Below, piece by piece: positions 35,874 through 43,064 of a stretch of DNA of 64,000 nucleotides (position 1 is its first letter; the number at the start of each line of letters is the position of its first letter). The translations under genes and the position numbers were made by a program. This DNA comes from Bdellovibrionales bacterium Ga0074139 (GTDB lineage Bacteria > Bdellovibrionota > Bdellovibrionia > Bdellovibrionales > Bdellovibrionaceae). The stretch is taken from assembly GCA_001464795.1 (NCBI GenBank), contig LNEB01000014.1, positions 310,001 to 374,000 on the forward strand. The letters run 5' to 3'. The notes below the pieces were generated by a model. The model was not told the DNA's origin and searched no databases. It saw nothing but the letters and a program-made list of their open reading frames with translations.

Positions 35874-37551
35874 TAAATTTTTGCCAGAACTTTTGCTGTG
35901 ACTTGGCCTGTACGTAAAACATCTCGAGCCCCGATTTATATTTTGCTTTAAAATGGATCGCAACTTCGCGTGCAACTGAGTTTTCAATGTAACTGAGATC
36001 TAATATCAGCTGGGGCTGCCAACGAGGGGGAATCAACTGCATGTCGGTCTGCCCGGCGGCCCAAATGATAACATCAGGATTTTCAATGTGAGCATAGCCC
36101 TGACGAGGCTTACCCGAACGAGCTGAATAAAAACTAGCATCTGGCAATTGGCCTTTTAGCATTTCTAAAAGACCACCGCCGCCCCAAACCACCACAGATT
36201 GATTAGCTAAATTTTTAGAAAAAGTAGCAAAGCCATCGATGTCTGTATTTTCTGATTTCCATGTTTGATTATCTCGGACCAGCGTATTTAATGCAGAATG
36301 TCCGACCCAATGCCCTGCTAAAGTTTTTAGTGGTGAAGTCACAGCTGCGAATCTTAGACCCCATTTTTCCAAAAGTGGTAGCGCTAGCTCCCACTCTTCT
36401 TCCGCTAGGTGGATCTTAAAAAAGGGAACTTCCGCATCGAGAAAAAACTTTTTATGAAAACTGGGTGAAAAGCTATGGTTAACTGGAGCACCCAAAACGG
36501 CTGCCATTCCATTTCTATTTTTATTTGGCATGGACAGCCACTGCCACAGAGTCGGCTGATCTAAATGCGAGTTGTCTCCGGTTCTTATGAAGTTGAGTGA
36601 CTGATGGCTTTTCATCATCAAGCGAAACCAATCCCATTTTCCGTCTAAAGATCTAGGTAAGAAATTTCTTTTACTAGGATCCACCTGTTGCCATTGAAAT
36701 CCCAATTCTAAATCAGTCCAAGACTCAACAAGGGGACAAAGCTTTAAATGATAATGACTTTTTTCAAAAGGTTTCAAAATTTGAATGGCTTGATGAATAG
36801 AGTCTTGATGAGTCGACAAGTAAAAAATTTGATTGAGTGCTGGCAAAGGCCTATTCAAATCCCAATCGATTGGATACTGATTAGCTTTTACAATCTCTGG
36901 AACATGGCCGTTTGTTCGAACCGAATAGAGGATTTTTTTATTTTTAAGATCAAATCTTTTGAACTCAGTTTCACTCAGCAAATCATCTCGCCATTCAAAG
37001 ACTGCATCTAAATTCACGATCGGAACTTGGGGCTTCAAAGTGAAGTAGGCTTGAACTGAAGTCTTACCAGTTAAAATTGCTTTTTCCTCTGGATCCACTT
37101 CATTCAAACCCTCTGGCATTGTGTAAATAAAATGGCAGTGTTTAGCATACATCATTTCACGCGGTTGAAATCTTTCATGATATTCATCCAAAGCAGACAG
37201 CTGAGAATTGAGCCTAGGACGATCTGTGAATATTCGCCCCGTTGAATCTGAGTCTCTACGAAGCCAAAGGACAAAAACATGATTTGGCATTTTTGATAAA
37301 TCAAAACCTGCTCCGCAGCTGATTACAGTATTTGCATTAGAATTTTTAATGAGTTCTAAAAATACTTGAATTTCGATTTCACGGAATTTTAATTCACCAA
37401 ATTTTTCAAAGTAGTCTGATATTTTATGACTCGTATGTTTTTCAATTTCTGAATCAAGATCAAAAAAATGAAGCTCTGGTTGATAAATTTTCCATCTTTG
37501 AAGAAGTGACGTTTTGCCGACACCTCGGTGACCGACTATGACTTTAATCAT
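35866..37551 (-). CDS. Trifunctional shikimate kinase / 3-dehydroquinase / shikimate dehydrogenase
   Basis: About 561 residues in three modules. AroK module (1-165): P-loop G-H-R-G-V-G-K-T, D-L-D-S-E, S-C-G-A-G, lid R-P-R-L. AroD type I module (about 180-340): E-W-R-D-D (E186, R188, D190), S-V-R-T, T-H (H248) and a candidate Schiff-base Lys (K270 in H-L-K-L-C). The last two are my alignment by eye. AroE module (about 348-561): G-A-P-V-N-H-S-F-S-P, V-T-S-P-L-K, N-T-D-I-D-G, G-G-G-G-L and Q near the end. The start is the ATG at 37551, which shares TAATG with the aroA stop and has AGGTGGGG just upstream. A start at 37581 would overlap aroA by 30 bases. Confidence 0.85.
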   Translation of the reverse strand: MIKVIVGHRGVGKTSLLQRWKIYQPELHFFDLDSEIEKHTSHKISDYFEKFGELKFREIEIQVFLELIKNSNANTVISCGAGFDLSKMPNHVFVLWLRRDSDSTGRIFTDRPRLNSQLSALDEYHERFQPREMMYAKHCHFIYTMPEGLNEVDPEEKAILTGKTSVQAYFTLKPQVPIVNLDAVFEWRDDLLSETEFKRFDLKNKKILYSVRTNGHVPEIVKANQYPIDWDLNRPLPALNQIFYLSTHQDSIHQAIQILKPFEKSHYHLKLCPLVESWTDLELGFQWQQVDPSKRNFLPRSLDGKWDWFRLMMKSHQSLNFIRTGDNSHLDQPTLWQWLSMPNKNRNGMAAVLGAPVNHSFSPSFHKKFFLDAEVPFFKIHLAEEEWELALPLLEKWGLRFAAVTSPLKTLAGHWVGHSALNTLVRDNQTWKSENTDIDGFATFSKNLANQSVVVWGGGGLLEMLKGQLPDASFYSARSGKPRQGYAHIENPDVIIWAAGQTDMQLIPPRWQPQLILDLSYIENSVAREVAIHFKAKYKSGLEMFYVQAKSQQKFWQKFIK

Positions 37552-38717
37552 TAACCTGCCCCACCTGAAATGAGATTCCAAAAACCAGGAAAACTTTTAT
37601 TAACAACTTCTGGGTTTGTAATTCGCAAGCGATAACCCATGGATTTTGCCACAGCTGCTGCAAATGCTAAGCGATGATCATGATCAGGCTGATAAAGAAA
37701 AAATTGATGATGATGATACTTCTTACCAGTGATACGAATTCCACCTTCCAAGACTTGATGTTTAACTTGCATCAAGGAAAGTAATTCACTGATTTTGGCC
37801 AACCGATTGGATTCCTTATAAACAAGCTGAGGAGTATCAAAAATTTCACTGACCCCGTCACACTTAGAAAGGAGTACACATAACACAGGAAATAAATCTG
37901 GACAGTTATTAAGGCTAACCTTTACAGGATTCCATTGGCTCGATCTGCTTATTTTTAAGTGTCCATTGACGAGATCTGTTGGAATACCAATTTTTTTAAA
38001 AATTTCAACGAAAGCGACATCAGGCTGCAAGCTTTTCAAGTCAAAAGGATAAAGATCACAGGATCCACGAATAGCCGCTAAAGCCGCCACTGCGAAGGCC
38101 GAGCTAATATCTTGCTCAACTGTCACTTTGCTAGCTTTTAATTTTTGCAATTTTGAAACAGATATTCCTGATTCTGTTTTTTTATACTCAAATCCTACAG
38201 AACTTAATAATTGAAGGGTCATTTCTAAATATCCGTCAGAGACTCTGTTTTCAGAAAACTGAATTTGAATTGGCTTTTCCATATCCCAGCAACACAATAA
38301 AAATCCAGACGCAAATTGACTGCTTTTTGATAAATCGATTGTGATTTGATCAGGCAGCTTCCATCCACTGGAATGAAGATTTAATGAGTTTTGATCAAAA
38401 GTGGCAGACACATTGAGTTGACGAAATAAATCCAGCAAGGGATCAAGTGGCCGAGAAAAAAGTCTTTCACTTCCACGAAGTTTCCAGATTCCAGGCCTTT
38501 TTGACAACATGATGGCCAAAAACCGAAAAGTGGTTCCACCCTCACCAACAAAAAACTCTGATCCCGTCGTTTGCAGAGCTTTTTGTAAATGAAGAACATC
38601 ATCGCTTGAAGATTGTCCTTCTATTTCCAGTTGTGGATACTGGGCTTGCAAAATCAGGGCTCTGTTCATCAGTGATTTGGAAGCTTCGACTGAACCCTTG
38701 AAACTAAAGCTCTTCAT
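37551..38717 (-). CDS. aroA: 3-phosphoshikimate 1-carboxyvinyltransferase (EPSP synthase)
   Basis: About 388 residues. Adds enolpyruvyl to shikimate-3-phosphate. V-E-A-S-K-S-L-M-N-R-A-L-I (the P-E-K-S-x-T-N-R site), G-E-G-G-T-T-F-R-F-L, S-S-Q-F-A-S-G, and D-H-R-L-A-F-A-A-A are present. It is somewhat shorter than usual (about 420). I chose the ATG at 38717, with GGAG four bases ahead, over the start at 38756. It overlaps the aroB stop by 14 bases and touches aroKDE by TAATG. Confidence 0.93.
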   Translation of the reverse strand: MKSFSFKGSVEASKSLMNRALILQAQYPQLEIEGQSSSDDVLHLQKALQTTGSEFFVGEGGTTFRFLAIMLSKRPGIWKLRGSERLFSRPLDPLLDLFRQLNVSATFDQNSLNLHSSGWKLPDQITIDLSKSSQFASGFLLCCWDMEKPIQIQFSENRVSDGYLEMTLQLLSSVGFEYKKTESGISVSKLQKLKASKVTVEQDISSAFAVAALAAIRGSCDLYPFDLKSLQPDVAFVEIFKKIGIPTDLVNGHLKISRSSQWNPVKVSLNNCPDLFPVLCVLLSKCDGVSEIFDTPQLVYKESNRLAKISELLSLMQVKHQVLEGGIRITGKKYHHHQFFLYQPDHDHRLAFAAAVAKSMGYRLRITNPEVVNKSFPGFWNLISGGAG

Positions 38718-39750
38718 AGAGCTCCTGCAAAGTTCTTTGTTGCCTTCTGTATTCACGAAGAATGTCTTCCATTGGAACTTTTTTAATCAAAACTTTTCCG
38801 GGCTTTTCTACTAAAGTGAAACTGATCAATCCCTGCTTGTTTTTTTTATCTTTGATTAAGTAAGAACGAATTTTAGCCTCTGTTAGGCTATAAATCTTTA
38901 AATCTGTTTTCTTTTTAAACTCTTCATCCCAAACGTAAGACCACGGCATTTCATCCATTAAATCAAAGGCTCTTTGGGGACTAAGAAGTTTAAGTTGTAC
39001 ACTCCAGGCTATATCAAATAAGAGACCGTGAAAAATGGCAAGACCATGAGGGATTCCAAAATGGGCTTCCCAAACATGTCCCAAAGTATGTCCCAGATTC
39101 AGTTGATAACGGAATCCTTTTTTCTCGAAAGGGTCTTGCTTCACAATTTTATATTTTAATTCGATAAAGCTTTTTAAATCAGACCAGCGAATTTTTCCAG
39201 CTTTCCAATTCCAAGATTGAAGCTTTTTAAGCAAAGATTCTCCGCCGATAATAGCAGTTTTCATAAACTCACCACTGGCTTCAAAAAGTCGAATGGCTGG
39301 CTGAGTTTCTAGCACGGCTTGAATCACCCACACTTCTTCTGAAAAGTGATAGGTTCCAATTTGATTTTTAAAACCACCCACATTCATGGCTGTTTTTCCA
39401 CCATGGGCTGAATCCAAAGCTGAAAGCCAAGTTGTAGGAATTTGTACGACGGGTATTCCCCTTTTAAATATAGAGGCCACAAATCCACCGAAATCACCCA
39501 CACTTCCTCCACCTAAAATATAAATTTTCTGTGCAAAAGAAAAATTTTTAATAAGGTGTTCAAGATGGGATGGAAGTTGATCGATACTTTTTAACTTTTC
39601 TCCTGATTTAACCGCATATCGAGAAGGAAATGTTTCAATCCATTTTTTAATCAACGGGATCTTCATTAAATATTGATCATAAATTAATAGTTCCGAATGA
39701 TGATTTTTCATGACTGGAAGTTTTTTTAAAATTTTAATTTTTGTTTTCAA
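38704..39750 (-). CDS. aroB: 3-dehydroquinate synthase
   Basis: 348 residues. Converts DAHP to dehydroquinate. Motifs: G-G-G-S-V-G-D-F-G-G-F-V-A, R-G-I-P-V-V-Q-I-P-T-T, D-S-A-H-G-G-K-T-A, and a zinc-type segment N-L-G-H-T-L-G-H. The N-terminal part is slightly short. The start overlaps the ung stop by 4 bases. It is the first of the three aro genes and is followed with overlap by aroA. Confidence 0.93.
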   Translation of the reverse strand: MKTKIKILKKLPVMKNHHSELLIYDQYLMKIPLIKKWIETFPSRYAVKSGEKLKSIDQLPSHLEHLIKNFSFAQKIYILGGGSVGDFGGFVASIFKRGIPVVQIPTTWLSALDSAHGGKTAMNVGGFKNQIGTYHFSEEVWVIQAVLETQPAIRLFEASGEFMKTAIIGGESLLKKLQSWNWKAGKIRWSDLKSFIELKYKIVKQDPFEKKGFRYQLNLGHTLGHVWEAHFGIPHGLAIFHGLLFDIAWSVQLKLLSPQRAFDLMDEMPWSYVWDEEFKKKTDLKIYSLTEAKIRSYLIKDKKNKQGLISFTLVEKPGKVLIKKVPMEDILREYRRQQRTLQELYEEL

Positions 39751-40415
39751 GAAAGTCTCCAGTCGATGGGGGCTTGATGGGTTTTAACTAAATATTCATT
39801 AATTTTAGAAAATGGTCGGCTACCAAAAAAACCACGGTAAGAAGAAAGTGGGGAAGGATGGGAACTTTGTAAAATGAAATGACGATTAGAATCGATATAA
39901 GCTCCCTTTTTCTGAGCGTAGGCTCCCCAGAGAACAAAAACAAGATTTTGCCTTTCTTGATTCAAGACTGTGATGATTTTATCAGTGAATTTTTCCCAGC
40001 CCTGATTTTGATGTGAACCAGGTAAACTCTGTCTAACGGTAAGAACTGAATTTAAAAGAAGCACTCCCTGCTGGGCCCAAGGGCTTAGGTTTCCTGTTTT
40101 TGGCATGGGCAAACTTAAATCACTTTGGAGCTCTTTGAAAATATTTAAAAGTGAGGGTGGTTTTGCAACCTGATCGGGCACTGAAAAAGATAAGCCATGG
40201 GCTTGACCTGGACCATGGTAGGGGTCTTGACCTAGAATAACAACTTTCACTTTTTCAAATGGCGTTTCATTGAGGGCTTGAAATATTTTTTGTGATTCAG
40301 GATAGATGATTGATTTTTCGCTTAAAAGAAACTGATTCAGTTGGATCATATAGTCCAGGTCGAATTCAGAGCCAATCCTTTGCAGCCAAGAGTTTTCAAG
40401 TTGTTTTTTAATCAT
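39747..40415 (-). CDS. ung: Uracil-DNA glycosylase, family 1
   Basis: 222 residues with the catalytic G-Q-D-P-Y-H-G (water-activating Asp), S-F-S-V, L-L-N-S-V-L-T-V-R and the H-P-S-P-L-S-S-Y-R leucine-loop region. It removes uracil from DNA. It is the first gene of the aro operon and overlaps aroB by 4 bases. A functional link to the shikimate pathway is unlikely; the overlap points to shared transcription only. Confidence 0.96.
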   Translation of the reverse strand: MIKKQLENSWLQRIGSEFDLDYMIQLNQFLLSEKSIIYPESQKIFQALNETPFEKVKVVILGQDPYHGPGQAHGLSFSVPDQVAKPPSLLNIFKELQSDLSLPMPKTGNLSPWAQQGVLLLNSVLTVRQSLPGSHQNQGWEKFTDKIITVLNQERQNLVFVLWGAYAQKKGAYIDSNRHFILQSSHPSPLSSYRGFFGSRPFSKINEYLVKTHQAPIDWRLS

Positions 40416-40593
40416 GTCTCAAAATTATCCATCTCATTTTATGACGTTGGTCCCATTAGCAGGTCCACTTTCTCGACGTTCGGGAAGTATTCAAATTTCT
40501 TTTCTCAGCCAAAAGGTATCTTGCCAAGCACTTTTGATGACTCATTGTTATACTAAACTAGTCATACAATTGGTCTTTCAAGAAGGAGGCGTT

Positions 40594-40998
40594 ATGTCTG
40601 ATCTCAATACAACAGAACTGACTCTTGAGCTTGATGAGAACCCTGAAATAAGATCCTTCGTTTATCAACAAATTCTTGAGTTTGAGCCCTATGTAACACC
40701 ACAAACCATTGTGGCTGTGATTGCCAAAGATCCGATCAAGCTTTTACCTAAGTTGCAAGCGGACGGAGAGGAAATCTCAAAAAAAGATTTATCTAAGATG
40801 TTTCGTATTTCCATTACACTTAAAGAAGATGGAACACAAATTCAAGAGGAAGCTCTTCATAATGATGTTTTCGAAGCCATCAAGTTAGCTAAAGAAAAAT
40901 TGATCCAAAAATTAGATGCCATTCAAAATCATGTTGTCAGTCAATCCGACCGCATTGAACAGATCAATCAGGCTCTTAATAATCAGCAGGTTCACTAA
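40594..40998 (+). CDS. Short ribosome-hibernation (HPF)-like protein, weakly supported
   Basis: About 134 residues. A strong AAGGAGG at about 40583-40589, four bases before the ATG at 40594, fixes the start. An upstream extension to 40414 has no such site. The second half (H-N-D-V-F-E-A-I-K-L-A ... K-L-I-Q-K-L) has the shape of the HPF/YfiA C-terminal helix segment, and the first half is strand-helix-like. The match is faint, and a role at the ribosome is inference. A TATACT at about 40550 could be a -10 box. It converges on the M14 gene with 6 bases between. Confidence 0.65.
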   Translation: MSDLNTTELTLELDENPEIRSFVYQQILEFEPYVTPQTIVAVIAKDPIKLLPKLQADGEEISKKDLSKMFRISITLKEDGTQIQEEALHNDVFEAIKLAKEKLIQKLDAIQNHVVSQSDRIEQINQALNNQQVH

Positions 40999-41004
40999 AA
41001 GGAT

Positions 41005-41865
41005 TTAGTGATCCGTTTCTATAGAGTTCGGTGACAAAGGAATGATGGGCTTTGGTAGCTGGTGTTTTGCCAAATAACCCAGGATATCTTGAAGCTCATC
41101 AAATGTTTTATAGTTAGATGGCAGACCTGCTCTTAATTCTGTCGTCAGAGTTGGAATGTTTCTTTCGGCCCACAAAAAACGACCCATACTTCCAGTAAAA
41201 TGCCCCAGTGACTTCCATGGTAAATATCCAAATTGAGGAGGTTTTACTTTGGGACCATCAAAATCAAGCACCCCCAATGGAGTGTGAATTGAGACAACAA
41301 ATTCGGGTTTGTAATCGATGATGTGTTTCATCGCACACTGAACCTCAGGCTCTCCACCGGCGATAGAGCCTGGAAATCGACGGGGGTTAGAAGAAGTTCT
41401 TTCCTTCCAATACTTAGTCGCTTCACGACTCCAGTCTTCTGTAGGAAAATTACGATTCAAATCGACACGATTCGCATTCGTTCGAGTGTTGGCCTCTACT
41501 CCGTCAGGATTAAGAACAGGAACGATGCGCCAATCATTACGTGGCTCGATTTCAGAGAGTCTTTGCATCCAATATCGAACCATAGTGCCCGCTTCTTTTT
41601 CATCGCCGTGAATCAGACTAAAAACGAGTATCTTCTTTTTCTCTTTGTCATTGCCAGGTCGATCATAGTGAAAAATAGGTGTTCCATTTACACTTAAGCA
41701 GCCATCAAGAATCTGCGCCGATACACATACCTTTTCGATGGCTTTCTTATCTGCAGGTCCCTTTAACTTTTCTAACATTTGGACACATGACTTCTGTGTA
41801 TCAGCCCCAGAAAAGGCAGGCATTAAGGTCATACCGATGAAAATTTTTGAGAGTAACGTCTTCAT
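41005..41865 (-). CDS. Exported M14-family murein peptide carboxypeptidase
   Basis: 286 residues with a signal peptide (M-P-A-F-S-G-A). Zinc site H-G-D-E-K-E-A and substrate site N-A-N-R-V-D-L-N-R-N-F-P, with the third ligand probably in V-S-I-H-T-P and the catalytic Glu in T-T-E-L-R-A-G. It is an exported relative of the cytoplasmic peptidase at 8153 and could trim peptide stems in the periplasm or in the prey wall. There is no operon partner. Confidence 0.85.
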   Translation of the reverse strand: MKTLLSKIFIGMTLMPAFSGADTQKSCVQMLEKLKGPADKKAIEKVCVSAQILDGCLSVNGTPIFHYDRPGNDKEKKKILVFSLIHGDEKEAGTMVRYWMQRLSEIEPRNDWRIVPVLNPDGVEANTRTNANRVDLNRNFPTEDWSREATKYWKERTSSNPRRFPGSIAGGEPEVQCAMKHIIDYKPEFVVSIHTPLGVLDFDGPKVKPPQFGYLPWKSLGHFTGSMGRFLWAERNIPTLTTELRAGLPSNYKTFDELQDILGYLAKHQLPKPIIPLSPNSIETDH

Positions 41866-41982
41866 GTAAGACAGCTTGGCACGAAGTGATTAAACTCTCT
41901 ATACCATTTTGAGAAAAAAAAACTTTCACCTCTCTGAAACAGACAAGAGTCCTGTAAAGTATTTAGATAACAGGAGTATAGA

Positions 41983-42201
41983 ATGATTAAACGTGGTGGG
42001 GCTAGTTTCGCGATTTTGTTTATAGTAAACCCGATCGTCATTTTATTTTATCAAAATTGCTCTGTTATACCCGTTCATTCCAAAGCGAAGATCATGGCGA
42101 GTACGACAACGACCCCCTCACGACAAATCGCATCGGTGGAGGCGTCAGATTCTGCTAATAGCTGTCGCTACCTGTCATCTTCTCAGCCCTGTGCTGAATA
42201 A
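41983..42201 (+). CDS. Small exported Ser/Thr-rich peptide or lipoprotein
   Basis: 72 residues, not recognised. The N-terminus is a signal-like stretch (A-I-L-F-I-V-N-P-I-V-I-L-F) ending in F-Y-Q-N-C-S, which is close to, but not, a standard lipobox. The rest is Ser/Thr-rich with a C-x9-C pair. A clean AGGAG (41972-41976) is six bases before the ATG, inside an inverted repeat (TCCTGT..ACAGGA) that may hide it. It is probably a real gene because of that site. Confidence 0.6.
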   Translation: MIKRGGASFAILFIVNPIVILFYQNCSVIPVHSKAKIMASTTTTPSRQIASVEASDSANSCRYLSSSQPCAE

Positions 42202-42225
42202 TTTAATATTTTACTGGACCTTCTA

Positions 42226-42254
42226 TTGACCTACATAGAGTTGTAAATTATATG
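42226..42254 (+). promoter_or_regulatory. lexA promoter with candidate operator
   Basis: TTGACC (42226-42231), 17 bases and TATATG (42249-42254). The ATG at 42261 follows six bases later, so the message would be leaderless or nearly so. Between the boxes lies TACA-N6-TGTA (42232-42245), a plausible self-regulatory operator. I did not find a TTAC-N3-GTAA box here. Confidence 0.45.
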
Positions 42255-42260
42255 TAAGTT

Positions 42261-43019
42261 ATGAAGAAGTCGCTCCTCCCTAAAAAAACCATGAAAAACA
42301 CAGCTAGCCCCGACGGGGCCATTACCTCGTTAACTGCTAACGAAAGAAATATTCTTAACTTCATTGAATCAGAAATCCTAACTTCAGGACTTTCACCCAG
42401 CTATCAAGAAATTTGTCAGCACTTTGGCTTTGCTTCATTTAATTCAGTGCAAAATTATGTGAAACAACTCACAAAAAAAGGTTACTTGCGTGCTCAACCT
42501 CACCAAAAACGGGGACTTGAAGTCCTTCGTAGCGCGACTGCCTTTGCCTCTCAACTTCATCATCAATTTCAAGATCGGACGACGACCGAATCCCTGCAGG
42601 ATGGACTCCTCCAGGGCCCTGTGGGGATTCGGCCCATTCCCTTGCTTGGCTCAGTGGCAGCTGGCTCACCCATAGAAAGAATCACTTCAGGTGAAACACT
42701 CACTGTGCCTTCCGCACTGATGAAAAATCCTGAACAGACCTTTGCGCTTTCGGTTGCGGGAGACTCCATGGCCGAAGAAGGAATCCACGACAAAGATTGG
42801 ATTATAGTTCTCAAGCAAGATCATGCAAAAAACGGTGACCTAGTTGTTGCTTCCATTCAATCAGAAGCGACAGTGAAACGAATTTATTATCACCCGAAAC
42901 ATCAACCGGACAAACGTTTAGAATTACGACCTTCGAATTCAGAATATCAATCCCAATGGTACAAGGAATCGGATGTACAAATTAAAGGTCTTGTCACTGG
43001 ACTTCTTAGGAAATTTTAA
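42261..43019 (+). CDS. lexA: LexA repressor
   Basis: 252 residues, longer than the usual about 200 because of a polar linker. N-terminal winged helix (L-T-A-N-E-R-N-I-L-N-F-I, S-Y-Q-E-I-C, S-F-N-S-V-Q-N-Y-V-K-Q-L). The self-cleavage site is A-G in V-A-A-G-S-P, followed by the catalytic Ser in G-D-S-M and Lys in A-T-V-K-R. It represses SOS genes and cleaves itself when RecA is active. The start is the ATG at 42261; an internal ATG is possible. Confidence 0.95.
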   Translation: MKKSLLPKKTMKNTASPDGAITSLTANERNILNFIESEILTSGLSPSYQEICQHFGFASFNSVQNYVKQLTKKGYLRAQPHQKRGLEVLRSATAFASQLHHQFQDRTTTESLQDGLLQGPVGIRPIPLLGSVAAGSPIERITSGETLTVPSALMKNPEQTFALSVAGDSMAEEGIHDKDWIIVLKQDHAKNGDLVVASIQSEATVKRIYYHPKHQPDKRLELRPSNSEYQSQWYKESDVQIKGLVTGLLRKF

Positions 43020-43064
43020 GACGATTTCCCTTCACTGATTTCTTAAACTGTCGATACATAAGCT

